The notes under the pieces: generated by a model | The model's database searches: none | The model's input: only the letters and a program-made list of their open reading frames with translations | Told to the model about the DNA's origin: nothing | Made by a program: the position numbers and the translations under genes | Shown: piece by piece, positions 23,453-35,338 of the stretch | Layout: each line of letters begins with the position of its first letter | Position numbering within the stretch: the first letter of the stretch is position 1 | Assembly: GCA_022605405.1 (NCBI GenBank) | Contig: JABYQQ010000004.1 | Location: 1,736,001 to 1,800,000 of the forward strand | Direction: 5' to 3' | Length of the DNA: 64,000 nucleotides | Source: Earliella scabrosa | Taxonomy: Eukaryota; Basidiomycota; Agaricomycetes; Polyporales; Polyporaceae

Positions 23453-24915
23453 ATGGTCCTCCGCTCATCCCGCCTGCCAATCGAAGTCTACGAGCGGGCG
23501 ATTGTTTTCCTCTCTGACGAAGATCCCAGCCTGGACAACCTATACCACCACACGCTCAAGTCTTGCGCCCTCACATGCCGCGACTTGCTGCCCCGCAGCC
23601 GTACCGTTCTGTACAGCAACATCGTTCTTCGCGATCCCAACACTCTCGCACTCTTCATGCGCACGCTTGCAGGAGAGCCTTGGCTCGGGTCCCTCGTGCG
23701 CAAGCTGCAGGTGCTGTATCACGCATACCTGCCATTCGCCCACCGCGACATGCTGGCAAACCTTCCGAATATGCACAGCCTCTTCCTGATCGGTGCACCC
23801 CTTTGGAAAGGCTATCCTTCCTGGTATCTGGCGATCATTGCTCGGTTCCCGATCCGGGAACTGTGCCTCTCTGGCTGTTCGCTCTCACTAGCACGCGCCA
23901 TACCCTTCATCTGGTCTCTGCCCGAGCTCCGGGTGCTCTACTTGTTGTCAAGCTTCAATCAAGAACACGATCCACCTGAGATTCAAGCTGCGGCTAATGC
24001 TCAACTCCTTGCGATGCCGTGCCGTCGGCGGCGCAGCGGGTGCAATAGACTAACGCATTTCCATTTGGACGTGAGTCACCGTCCATCTAGAGTTATTCCC
24101 CGCTAGTATTCGAACGCTAACCTGAATCATTACGTGTAGTCCTACTTTGCGGAGATACATCCATTCTTACCTCCCGCCGCTTTCGGCGAGTCCATCACTC
24201 ACCTAACCATCAGCAAGGGCTTGGGTTGCTCAAGCTTTACACCTTCAGGTGAATCGCCCCATGTATCAGTGGGCGACTGCTTACGAGCTAGTGCATCTTC
24301 CCTACAGCATCTTTTCGGGACTTCATCGAGTACCTGCCAGCACTATGGAACGTCAGAATCGAGGCATGGAGAGACCGAGATCTCACCCGAGAGGTGCTCT
24401 CCAGGTTGACAATGCATATCGCAACCGGTCGAAGTGCCCAACGCACGTTCCGGGAACTAGAGATCGTCTTCGAGCACCAGGACACCTCGACATCGTACTA
24501 TGAGATGTTCGAGGATGTTTTTCGTGCTGGAAGCTCTTTCGAGAATGCACTGCGATTATGTCCAGCCTTTCGGCATCTACGCGTCGAGTTTCGGCCCACC
24601 GCTGAACCCAATAGCAGACCGGTACACTGGAATGCAACACTTAGGAAGCTCTTGCCTGGATTGGGCCCAACCGTCACGGTCGAGACTGTCATGCGGAAGG
24701 GCGGTTTGATCAATCATGACCCGAACGCGTTGCTCGATCTCCTAGGCCCTTCCGTGAGACGCCGATCACAGCCATACCATCCCACGACGTCGACTTCCCC
24801 CTCGACTCGAATACGACGACTGCCCCTTCTGCCATATCCAGTAATGTACAAGAGGTCGCAGAACGTCTCAACACAGTCATCTACACCCCCGATGGATGCG
24901 CCTACAAGCTCATGA
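23453..24915 (+). CDS. F-box-like protein, basidiomycete type
   Basis: Three exons (23453 to about 24069, about 24140-24249, about 24299-24915). The N-terminus RLPIEVYERAIVFLSDEDPS, followed by LKSCALTCRDLLPRSRTVLY, fits the degenerate F-box common in Agaricomycetes. The rest has alternating Leu-rich segments (LVRKLQVLYH, LPNMHSLFLIG, LPELRVLYLLSS, FRELEIVFEH, LRLCPAFRHLRVEF) that suggest irregular leucine-rich repeats. By family, such proteins recruit substrates to SCF ubiquitin ligases; here this is inference. The introns are in phase (donors GTGAGT and GTGAAT). The C-terminal tail is basic and low in complexity. Such genes are numerous and fast-evolving in these fungi. Confidence 0.75.
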
Positions 24916-25295
24916 ACGGATGCTGGGAGTTCGTGGCTTCGGCGGGACCTCTCAAGGGCATCCGCCAGTGGTACGATACCTCATTGCCTCAATCCCAGCC
25001 ATACAGCTGAAAACATATGCTCAGACCTACTCTATCAATAGCTTCCCAAAGGGAAGCGTCATGCTTGATCTACCTCGAGAACGCTTGATCTTCTAGAAGG
25101 ACGCGATCGCATGGATTCCGGGTGACCAATTTGATTCTGAACTCTTGCAGGAATCGGCTGGCAGGCTCGAGGTAAGTAGAACTATAGCATTGGAGCATAC
25201 AAGCGCTGACTTATATGGCTGATGATGACCATGCACGCCACATAACATCGCCTCTCACATCCATGTATACCCTACTGTCCCCAGGATGCGGAAAA
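24916..25295. other. Short convergent intergenic region
   Basis: Lies between the F-box-like gene (plus) and the lipase gene (minus). No gene or terminator structure is recognised. Confidence 0.4.
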
Positions 25296-26454
25296 CTAGC
25301 ATCCCATCTCGACGCCATTGTACGGCCCGTCATGATCGCCCGTGTCACCCTCAAAAATGTTCTTCACATCTCCCACCGTGCACTGCGCGTTCGTGTTATC
25401 CTGTCCGGGGCACGCGAGCCACGCGCCCGAGTCCTGGATGTGGATCTCGCCCGACGGGTGGTGGTAGCCGAGGAAGCGCCCAGGCAGGATCGGGACCAAG
25501 TCCTCCTTGTTGTTGACATGCGTGACGGAGGCAATCGCGGCATGCGCGTCGATGTACTTCGCGAACGCCTGGTTTCCAACACGCGGGAGGCCGTAGCCGA
25601 CGTAGGTGATCTTGAGGCCGGAGATGTGCAGCGGGAGGTAGACGGAGTGCAGGAGCGCGATGGCCCCACCTTTGGACGGGATAAGAAGGTGCGTGAGGAT
25701 GGGCAGGGGCAGGGAAGGGATAGGCGTGGGGATAGAACGTACCCAGGGAGTGTCCGGTGAGGAGAACGTTGCGGGTGCCGAACGTCGTGATCGCTCTTTG
25801 TACGGCCTGTAGGATCGCTGGCGCGGACCTGTATGGGCAGAAATTCAATGCAACGTCAGCGTGGACAGCGCTCTCAGATAGGAGCGCACCTCGAATGCGC
25901 CGTTGCAAAGCCGCGGTGGGCTTCAATCACAGAGCTCAGTCCTGGAAACAGCGTTGGGTCTAGAGTCTCGAGTTCGATATCCCCATCCGTTATAAGCGGC
26001 AGTCTGTCTCAAGGTGAGCATATTGCACGGTATGCACTGAATGACGCAACCTACATCGCTTCTGGCTTCGTCCCCTGGTTCGAAACGACAATCGTGTTGA
26101 GGGTGGGGTCATACCCGACGAACCCTATAAGCACAGGAGTCAGCTGACGTTACCCGACAAGAGAGAAGAGAAGTACTCACAGAATTGTACAACCGCCCCA
26201 TCTCCACCCGAGGCAAGTGGTATGAAGGTCGGATTGGCCTGGCAGTTAGCGCCACAGTTCCAAGCAAGGGTCGCGGATGGAGTGCAGTAACCCGCGCTCG
26301 CATAATGTGAGTATGGGGTAAAGGACGCGATCTGTGCTGACGAGAGCGCAGTGATCGATTGTCGGGACGAGAGCTGAACGGGAGCCGCGCGCGCAAAGAT
26401 AGGGGCCTGCAGCAGGATTGTCGACCCAGCTAGAATGAGATGCAGTCCATGCAT
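25296..26454 (-). CDS. Secreted class 3 (fungal) lipase
   Basis: An alpha/beta-hydrolase of the Lipase_3 family, expected to hydrolyse acylglycerols outside the cell. The protein starts with a signal peptide (MHGLHLILAGSTILLQAPIF), has the early IASFTPYSHYASAGYC region typical of the family, then ILQAVQRAITTFGTRNVLLTGHSLG with the nucleophile elbow GHSLG. An intron falls directly after this elbow and the next exon resumes at GAIALLHSVYLPLHISGLK. The candidate catalytic Asp is in VNNKEDLVPILP and the His in TGDHDGPYNGVEMGC at the C-terminus. Cys residues suggest disulfides, as in related secreted lipases. About five exons. A TATAA-like element lies near 26573 on the minus strand. The start is the ATG that opens the signal peptide. 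Confidence 0.9.
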
Positions 26455-27593
26455 GGCTACTGTGTGCGAGGAGAGACACGACCGTCCCGGGTAGGGAGAG
26501 ATCTGAATTTGGGATCCGAAGCGGGAAGTCAAGCAGCGGCCCTCCGAGCGGATGCGCACGCGGATGTCTCGTTATAAACGCAACCGCACCTCCATAGGCG
26601 TGTCCCCGCAGCACTCATGTCAGCTCACGAAGCTCCTGATCGGACGACCCAATAACGCCGTGGGCCCGCTCGACGTACCCTGATTACCACGACTCACACG
26701 AGAAAGGACGACAAAGAAGACAGGAAGAATTGAAGAATGGAGGCGATCCCTATGGATACGCAGCCAAACTCGCTGGAATCCTCGCACGATGCTTGCTGGC
26801 CATTGTGGCGGCAAAAACAGTGGATAGAAACAACTGCAAAAGCGGCAACGTGGAGGCGCGCAGCCGCGCTCGGAGCGGCCGCGAGCGAAAGTTCTTCTCC
26901 ATCTAGCCAATAGGAAGATGCGGTTGTGTGCCGGAGGTCGAGACGGCTCTTCCATTGCACATGGTCCGCGCGCAGCGATGCGCGAGTTGGATAGTTGCCC
27001 TGCTTCGAATGGAATGAGTTGACGGAGGGAGAGCGGCGAATAATCCACGAGGATGACACGGGTGGTGTTGAGAGTATGTTCCGCAGCACATGTCACGCCT
27101 GTGCGTGAACCTAAAGAAGTACCGAGTCAAATTGAGCAACATGCAGGCGTGGAGTAGGGATCTGACATATGTTGACAGAGGTGACAAGCTTGATGCGAGT
27201 TGGAAGAGGCCTGAGACATTCTGTGGGTAAGTCTGTAGTGTATCGCGAGGTGCATATGGACGAGGTGTTCGCATATGACGTGTGCTTGGACCCTGGACGC
27301 GACAGGCTGTGATAAGCAAATACGCGAGCAATACGCAAGTACCTGTATGAGCGGTGATGATGTATGGGCGCCCGCTGCTGGGTCGTCTGAAAGCGATCAG
27401 CCAGTCATGAGTAAACCGTACAATTAGACCATGTATCATACAACACAAAACGAGCGGCGTAGTATACAGCAGCGGAGCAGCCCCTTGAAAGGATGAGGGT
27501 GAGAGATAGAACCGGCCCAGATAACATGCACGCGTGTAGACCCGTACCGCACCGTACCGGGCACAACCAGTAGCCGGAGAGAACACACGAGCC
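26455..27593. other. Intergenic, no recognisable gene
   Basis: Two long minus-strand frames (26620-27096 and 26903-27724) overlap here but are rich in Arg, Ser and Cys, have no domain, and overlap each other in different frames. I treat them as chance frames. Confidence 0.4.
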
Positions 27594-29592
27594 TCAGCGA
27601 CGCACCGCATCATATCGCGTGAGTGGGCAGCGCCTAGTGGGCCCTCGTCTCGACAGACGTTTCGACGAAGATTTCGGGAGGACTGCGCAGAGGCTAATGT
27701 CAGAAACTGGTCGTAGTGGAGCAACCTTTACGAGACAAAGTGCGTACATGCGGACTGCGTGTCTGCTTGTCATCATCTGCAATGTGGACTCGCCTCCCCG
27801 GGTCAATTGAGGAATGGTGGTGATCCCAGGCGCCTCCGCCATGTGGTTGCGGAGACCTTCGCGCGCGTTCAGACTGGCGATCATCGAGACCGTGTAGACT
27901 GTGAGGAGCATGAGCATCTTCATTGTCGAGTCAGACGCGCGGGACGAGGACACTCACGACTGGCGCCGAGGTAGGAGAACAGCACGTAGAGGTTCGTGTC
28001 ACCCTTCATGAGATTCTATGACGACCACGTCAGCACACACGATGCTGCCGAAAGAAAGATCATCCTGCACGCACCGTGATGAGTGAGAGAAAGGCGCAAA
28101 TGCTGCGAGTGGTGACGAATAAGAACGCTGAAAGAGGAACACAAGACAAGATGCAGAGGTGTCACCGACCTCGTCATGAGACCGGTGTTGATGGTGTAGA
28201 AGACCTATGTGACACCGTGTAAGAATTACGACGATGAACGAGCGGCGCGTATATGAGTACCAGTCGTGAAATCAAGCGTTTTGACCTTGAGCCGCTAGTA
28301 CGCGACGTCACCAGAAGGACGACAAGAGTTGTCGTGATTGCGATGTCGGTGAAAGCCAGAAGAGAGCTCGTTGCGGTGTTGTAGTCCTGGGAATATCCGT
28401 CAGCCATAGAATGGACGTGCAGCTGACCAACGAACCTTCAGCTCAATCAGGGCTGCAACAGACGTCGCCATTTTACTGCGATACTTGTATGAGCGTTCTC
28501 ATGCGCGTGCACGTCCGAACATGTCACATACCTCTTGATCATGAGCACTGCAGGGAACGTTTTCAGCCGGATGACAACGAGCAACACGTGAAACCAACTT
28601 ACAGACTCCGACAGCTATGGGTTCACGCAAAGTCCCTCGGTTAGAGACGACAGCTGCCTACCTATGAGTTCGAACACGTACCCCAATTGGCCACTACGAT
28701 GAGGATCAAGAACCCGATGACTGCAAGATGCTTGCAAACTACAGCGAGCAGCAGGTGAGTGGCACAGCAACGAGAGGAGATGATGTTCACGTACGTGACC
28801 ATACTCGGAGGACGTAGAAACTTCAAGAGAATCTATTCAATGCTGCCCTCTCCACCTCTGATAAGAGGACTTACAACTGGACTGTGGCGACAAGCGTAGT
28901 CTGGTAGGCAATGTGAGGACAAGTAGGTCAAGTACAATAGTCAACATTACGTACGTTGACAATCATTTGGGCCTGCACGACACGCAAACGAACCATGGTC
29001 ACACGAATCGGGTTCGACGGTATGAGATTAGACTAACCAGCGTAGTCCTATACCGGTGCAGAAGATGCTCAGTCCAACGCGGACGGGATCTCAGGTAGCA
29101 GAATGACGTACCAAGGAAGCTGCAGTTGACCGAAGAAGTCGTTGTGTTTGAAAACCAGGTAGTAATAGACTGGTGGGGACGTTCGGTATACCTGAATAGT
29201 GAGGAAAGACGGGAAACGCACTAGTGTATGAATAAAGACCTAGGTGAAGGCAGTCTGCCGTCCACACAATGGAGACCTTGCTTGCGAGGTGAGGGCGAGC
29301 ACGTAGTTAGGGTAAAGAGAGACGCGTACAATTGACCTCAGCAGTGCCCTGTCCTGAGCCCAGTAGTGTCGCAAGTAGAATCCCGTCTGAGCGCACGCGA
29401 CTATGATAGTAATGAGTCCAATGAGGTGACTGAGCCGGGATAGTCAACGTACGCCCAAAGATGGCCCCCGTGATCCCGATACCGGACAAGATGATCCCAA
29501 GGCTGCAATCATCAGCGACGAGTATTGCTCTGAGCGTTCGACAATACTCACTTCCAGTTCAGGTATATCTCCGGTACGAAGGGAAGACTCAT
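27594..29592 (-). CDS. DUF6534-type seven-helix membrane protein, copy 2
   Basis: Begins MSLPFVPEIYLNW and splices to LGIILSGIGITGAIFG, then QTGFYLRHYWAQDRALL, VSIVWTADCLHL, PPVYYYLVFKHNDFFGQL, FYVLRVWSLCKHLAVIGFL, the long helix YNTATSSLLAFTDIAITTTL and the C-terminal IASLNAREGLRNHMAE. This order matches copy 1 at 18303-20296 and the general DUF6534 pattern: short exons, Tyr-rich loops, LNAR near the end. It is an integral membrane protein of unknown role. The tail after LNARE runs on for about 70 residues of basic, Ser/Arg-rich sequence. Exon joins were checked only in part (several GTACGT donors are clear), so the internal structure is approximate. The two copies flank the terpene synthase, F-box and lipase genes. 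Confidence 0.72.
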
Positions 29593-32326
29593 CTTGGTAA
29601 ACGAAAGCGGTGATCACAGTTACGGGATGGGGAAGGGGACAAGGAGAGTGATCAAGACGAGAGATTATGTACAACCGTTGGGTGACCGTCGGAAGAGGAA
29701 TGGATGGTGAGGGAGTAGACTGGGTGCGCCACCATCGAACCAGCCTAGGTCGGACGGCGCCCTGCTGGGGCCGACCGAACTCAGAACATGCCACCGATCT
29801 TCATGCTGGCTGGTCCCCGCTTGATACTATCCGCGGTGGTGGAGTGGTGGTGGCAACACTCTGGCCGCACCAGGTCGCGCCGCGGTGCCGTTTCGTAGGA
29901 TCGATCGGTGAGTGTATCTCGTGCCTGAGGGTTTGGCGAGGGCGCCATGACCAACATGTTGATCTGCAAACTGGGCCGTCAACTCACCGCACCAGGGAGT
30001 ACAGCCTTCGTGCTTTGCCACAGATTGCGCCTCACCTATCCGCTTGCAATCGCAACGTTGCCAAATCCTTCAAAATGGTCCAACGCGTTACGTACGACGC
30101 GCAATAGGAGAGATTCCAGGCACTGTGCCTCCATCATATGTCCAATCTGGAATCTGGATAGATCGGTGCAAAATGACTCCGATCAATGGGCGTCAGGGCG
30201 CTCTCTTAATGGGATTCAGAGGACTTGCTTCTCGGAGTACTTAATCCCGACCGACTAGGGTTTGCAAAATGCCTGCTCCATGTCCAAACAACCTGCCTCG
30301 CATAGGTGAAGTCAGGAGATTTGTGACGGCGGAAGATATGCTCACCACGATTTCCGCACAGTCAGTGTGTATGAATGAAAAGTTAAAGAATCCTGAGGTC
30401 AGACCTGTCTACCGTCGCTTTGCTCGAAAGAGGCCGCGCTGGGCCGTTCCTACTCCCGACCACAGAAAGTAGGCAGGAACCGGTGGCGCCGTCCTGGTCG
30501 GCCCCTGAGTACGTAGCCACAAGGGTGCCTGTCCCCGCTACCAGGCACCCTTGGATACGCTGGCAACCCAGAACGTATGTACATGAGCATCCAGCACACA
30601 CCAGAACTTGCAGCTAGTACTGACCTTGAGCAAATAACCAAGGGTCTCCCAGTTTCAGCCCTTCCGCGCTGGAATTCATCTGCTCACCCTTCGAACCGTG
30701 TGACGCGCCAGGGCTATACGTCACGTGGAGGTCAAAGGCTACGCTATCAAGCATTCAAGCTTCAAGAGTCAGCCGGTTTCGGTGCCGTACGCTCATCCAC
30801 ACCACACAACAGCCGGAACTTCGTCTTCGGGTGGTTCGCTCGTGCTCGATTTAGCGAGCTCCGCACTGCTGCTTGCAGGCCCCGGCGAACATCTCATCGT
30901 CTGTATTGCGTGCGTCGACAGTATGGCTGCCCTAGGTATCCGGAATGCTCTGCCCAACCGGCAAGTTGTCTGAAGACGTGACGTGTCCAAGACGCGTTCA
31001 GCTATTCATCATGATTCCATATCAACTGTCAGACGCACCAAGAATACGACGTCCCGCATGTCAGGGTTCATACACAACTGGGAGGTTGGTCGCACTGTTG
31101 ATGTGAAAGCGGGTTCAATCCTGGACCGAAGTTCGCCGACCACCGATGTCTTCACAATAGTCGAGGTTTAGCTACAAATCCTATAGGCGCGCCTCAGACT
31201 TCATGGAGTATAGAGCAAGGGTTTTCTGAAAACATTCGTGAACCGCTGACGACGATGTAGTAACGCGGTTAGAAGGCGAACAATTTACCAGTACTTAAGT
31301 ACGATGGCCGAAGTGGCCAATCGAATTATATCGCCGATAGTCGGTGGTTTAACTCAGAGGGCAGCGCCGAGACCCGAAGAGTCGGAGCCAAACAAATGGA
31401 ACTCCGACTCTCCTTCGTGGCACTTGCGTGGCGTCGTCGCCCCAAGCTCAGCCAGAAACACCGCACGCATGCACGAGTACGTCCTGCAACTGCTTGCATC
31501 CGGCTCCCAATATGATGACTTGAGGGGCTCGGAGAGTCTGCGCGTGGTCATGCATTCATGGCCTAGATCGGCCTTTGTCCCCACCGCATCACCGCATGAA
31601 AGGTACGGCGCGATCCCGACGCTTGAAGCTCTAGAAAGGCTCACTCGACATAGGGCTGATTTTCTGATGCATACGAAACGATGATATCCAGCTGTCATCA
31701 TGAATGGGACCGCGATGGCGACACTCGGCGACGGAATTTGAGGATGGCCAGCAGGGTGGCCCCACTGGCAAGCATCGATCAACGTAAATGCAAGGTCCTG
31801 GGCGGGCTCACGCGGACAGCACCAGGATGTAATTCCCAGAGAGGCAACACAGGCAAAACAAACGTGTAGGCACAAAGAATATAGTCTGACCGCTCATCGA
31901 GGTTGCCCAGAACTTGTTATTGGGCCGTTTCATCCTCCTCGCGGATCTTTGACCATCTTTGTACAGAAGTCCGGAGGATGCACGCTGTATGCATGTTCAT
32001 GTGGTCGGGAGGTAAGTCTTCTTCGGTCAATAGGATGAACATCTGACGAGGAAGTTATCCCGGCATGATCGGACTCGAAAGGTACGACCTGGTCGCTGTC
32101 TCAATTTGCTCGGCTGTTCGCTGATGTCGAGTCTACAACAGTGTGTGATTCAAGTACGCTCGCGCTGTCAATGACCATTGCGCTGTAGTCCTCGGACTGG
32201 CATGGGATCTCGGCTGCAGCCCCTTGGCCAATCTGAGGACCATATAATTCTGCCCTGCATGTTCGACGGCCCTGGTGCGCCCTCCTCTTCACGCGACAGC
32301 ACCCTTCCGTCACGACCTAACACGCC
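29593..32326. other. Long intergenic region, nothing convincing
   Basis: About 2.7 kb without a recognisable family. The longest frames (29667-30107 and 31304-31684, both plus) have no domain, no signal peptide and no clear splice partners. They may be chance frames or decayed gene fragments. I see no tandem repeat, transposon end or RNA gene. Confidence 0.4.
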
Positions 32327-34566
32327 ATGCGGTTCACGATATTCTCCGGAGTTCTCGCCGCCGCCTTCGTTCGGCGAGCTATTGCGCGCATGCCCGAGAA
32401 GGTCTACGGAGTGAACCTCGGCTCGTGGCTGCTCTTGGAGCCATGGATGCTTCCCCAAGGTCCGTACTCCACTTCATTACGGCGATATAGCACGAGGGAG
32501 TGACGAGTGTGGGGACTTGCAGAGTGGGCTGCCATGGGCGGTGAGAATAATTGCGACTGCAAAGTGTGCATCGGTTCCGAATTGTGAGTGGTCTCAAGTA
32601 CATCTTCCCAAATGCTAGTCACAGAGGTTGATGGATGTCATCAGCGCGCTCGCTCAGGCCTACCCTGATACCGTCGACGAACGGTTCGAGCGGCACTGGT
32701 AAGGTTTCACTTCTTATTCACTGATGTCCTCTGACAGCATCCATCAGGTCCACTTGGTTCAATCAGACCGATATCGACAAGATCGTCGCAGCGGGCATCA
32801 ACACCGTCCGTATTCCCGTGAGTAGCGTCTGTATACAGATGCTGCCGTCGCACGCTGAGACAGGCCGTTCCTCAGCTCGGGTACTGGATCGTTGAGCATC
32901 TCGTTGATCGCAAGACCGAATTCTACCCTCGCGGCGGTATTTTCCACCTCGTAAGTCTCCCTGTCCCGCTTCAAATCATCCACATAGTCGCCGGCTGAAG
33001 ACATGACATGTAGCAACGCGGGTTGAAGGCACTGAAGAAAGCCGGTGTGGCAGTCATCCTTGACCACCACGCCCTTCCTGGGGTCCAGGCCGAGTCCCAA
33101 CAGTTCGCTGGCCGGTGCACTGACCTGGACGGCGTTAAATTCTACGTGAGTCTTTTGGCGTGTCTTCGTAGTTTGACCGCTACTCACCAAGCTATGTAGA
33201 CACCTTACAACTACCAGCGCGCGCTCATCTGGACGGCGGTCATGACTGCACTATCTCACCTTGATCCCGACTTTGAGGCTGTCTTCTCCATACAAGCCGT
33301 CAACGAGCCCATCATGGATGGCAGCCTCACTCCCGGATACGGCGACTGTATGCCTATTGTTCCGCACTTCCCATACCATACCCTATCTGACATTATCATC
33401 CCTTCAGTCCAGAAGAACTACGTCCAGACCATCCGTGCCATGGAGGCTGTACTCAGAATCGGCGGGCCTGTGCTCGACCTGCACCTCGACATCGACTTGA
33501 AGCTTTCACTCTCCAACGTCACTGCTGCAATCTCGACAACCGTTCAAGCCTCGCGTCTGCTTAATCTCGAGGTCAAGGCTGCGCTCCTGGCCTCGGTCTC
33601 AATTCTCCTCGAGCTCAGCCAAAAGCTGAAGTTCAAGCTCAACTTCACCCCCCCGACGTCGCAGCAGAAGGAGCTCGTTGCCAAGTAGGTATATTGGCTG
33701 CTTGGCGGGGCGAGGGCGTGCTGATATTCATTTCCGCAGCTTCATGGACGTCAACTGGCAATGGAACAACCCCGACGCGAACCCTGCTGATGCTGCTATT
33801 GGACCCATGGCCTACGACAATCACCTCTATTACAGCTTCGGGGTCAGTTCTGCTCAATTATATGTACCCTTCTATGCTGACCATTTGTTAGGGCGTTGCT
33901 GATGACAACGAGCTTGCGTACATGATCCACATCTGCAATCTGGACCGCATAGAACGGGATGCGGCCTTGGGCAACACGCCGCTGTGGTTTGGCGAGTGGG
34001 CGCTTCCGACGCAGTTCGGAGCTACCGACGAGTTCCTGTACAAGTGGGCTGATGCTCAGAAGTTCGCATACGGGAAGGATAAGGGCTGGATTGTACATTG
34101 CTTCTTCTCACTCATATCGCGCAAGATCGATACTCACATTCGACCTAGTTCTGGAACTTCAAGATCGAGGAGACGAGTTCCAAGGCTCGCCAATGGTGTG
34201 TTGCGTGATCACGGAGTACGTATGAGGAACCAATGAACTCATGACGTACCCTTTTACAGGTCGTACTTTGAAGGTCTGAAGCGCGGATACCTAACTCAGG
34301 ACCCGTCCAAGTTCAACGACCCCAACGTCTGCGAGCCTTACATCGGCCAGATCTATACTAGCACTACGCCCGTCCCACCGAGCACAAGTACCGAGGCCAT
34401 CACTGCGACCGAGACCGCTTCTGTCACTACCACCGACGTATCTGCATCGACTACGACCGGCGCGGAACCCTTCCAGGATGCATCGTCCTCGAGCGACCTG
34501 GTCTTCGTCTCCATCTCCGCGACCCCCACAACCCCGAGCGAGTCGGCCCTCGCTTCCTCGGCTTAA
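32327..34566 (+). CDS. GH5 exo-beta-1,3-glucanase (glucan 1,3-beta-glucosidase), copy 1
   Basis: Secreted glycoside hydrolase of family 5, of the Exg1 type, acting on beta-1,3-glucan of the fungal wall. The N-terminal signal region MRFTIFSGVLAAAF leads to the diagnostic YGVNLGSWLLLEPWML. Further blocks are GINTVRIPLGYW, AVILDHHALPG, the acid/base site QAVNEPIMD (Glu of NEP) and the nucleophile site PLWFGEWALPTQF. Both catalytic glutamates are present. About ten exons with small introns. After the catalytic domain comes a Thr/Ser/Ala-rich tail without a second domain. A paralogue with the same exon arrangement lies at 57906-60265 on the other strand. Start chosen at the ATG of the signal peptide, whose exon reads through to PEKVYG without a break. 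Confidence 0.93.
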
Positions 34567-35338
34567 GAAGCCGTCACGATCTCGTCGTCCGTCACCTCCG
34601 CCGTCGTGTCCGCCACTGCGCGATCGCTTTGCGTGAACACCATGGGATCGTTGTCCCACTTCGGGTCCGGCATCTCGAAAGCACCCCCTCCCTCATGACA
34701 CCATCTTTCCGTTCCTATGGACTCAACTGTGGTATATACGGTAATGTCTGCTTCGTGTGGTTCATTCCGGGCTACCCTTGGGCATGTGAGCTCCCGAAGC
34801 TCGTCACGATCCAATAACGATATGGGTAAGGGTCCATTGTCTCGAGAACCGGATCTGCCTGAGATATGCCACCCTGTGCGTGCCCGCCGATCCGGAATGT
34901 GTTGGAGGTGACCCGGTAACGATGTGGCGGCGTGTAAGACAACCATCCCGTTGGTTCGCACATGTGAAGGAGCATGCCTTCACATTGGATCACACGCCGA
35001 GCCACGAGGATACTGGCCGATTCGTTGGGAACAGAAAAGGCAGGTCACCTGCCCGGTAAGGCAGGTCGCCCGCGCGCACGCTCAATGTCAACCACTGTGA
35101 TCTTGTGCTTCTGTTCGGGAGGAGGGCCTTCATAAGGCTCGTCCTCATTCGCCTTTACCCCAGTTCACTTTCTCCCTCCCCCACCATCATTTTTGCTTTC
35201 GAGGCCCTGGTGGTCTTTGCTGTCGCAGCTTTCGTCGCTATCGTATCGCCCTACGACCGCGTCGTACACAGCATCCTCTACCCCCCACCTTCACAGCGCA
35301 TATAGCCGCCTCGCTAGCTCACCAGTCGTTCAGTCAAC
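34567..35338. other. Intergenic, upstream region of the His-rich secreted protein
   Basis: Contains only short frames without domains. Part must be the promoter of the gene starting at 35339, but no clear TATA box is seen. Confidence 0.4.

Noticed and set aside
26620..27724. Two long minus-strand frames upstream of the lipase gene
   Set aside because: They overlap each other in different frames, are rich in Arg, Ser and Cys, and show no domain, signal peptide or intron logic.
31304..31684. 126-codon plus-strand frame
   Set aside because: It has a reasonable composition but no recognised family, no promoter signal and no neighbouring exons. A decayed fragment is possible, but I cannot support a gene.
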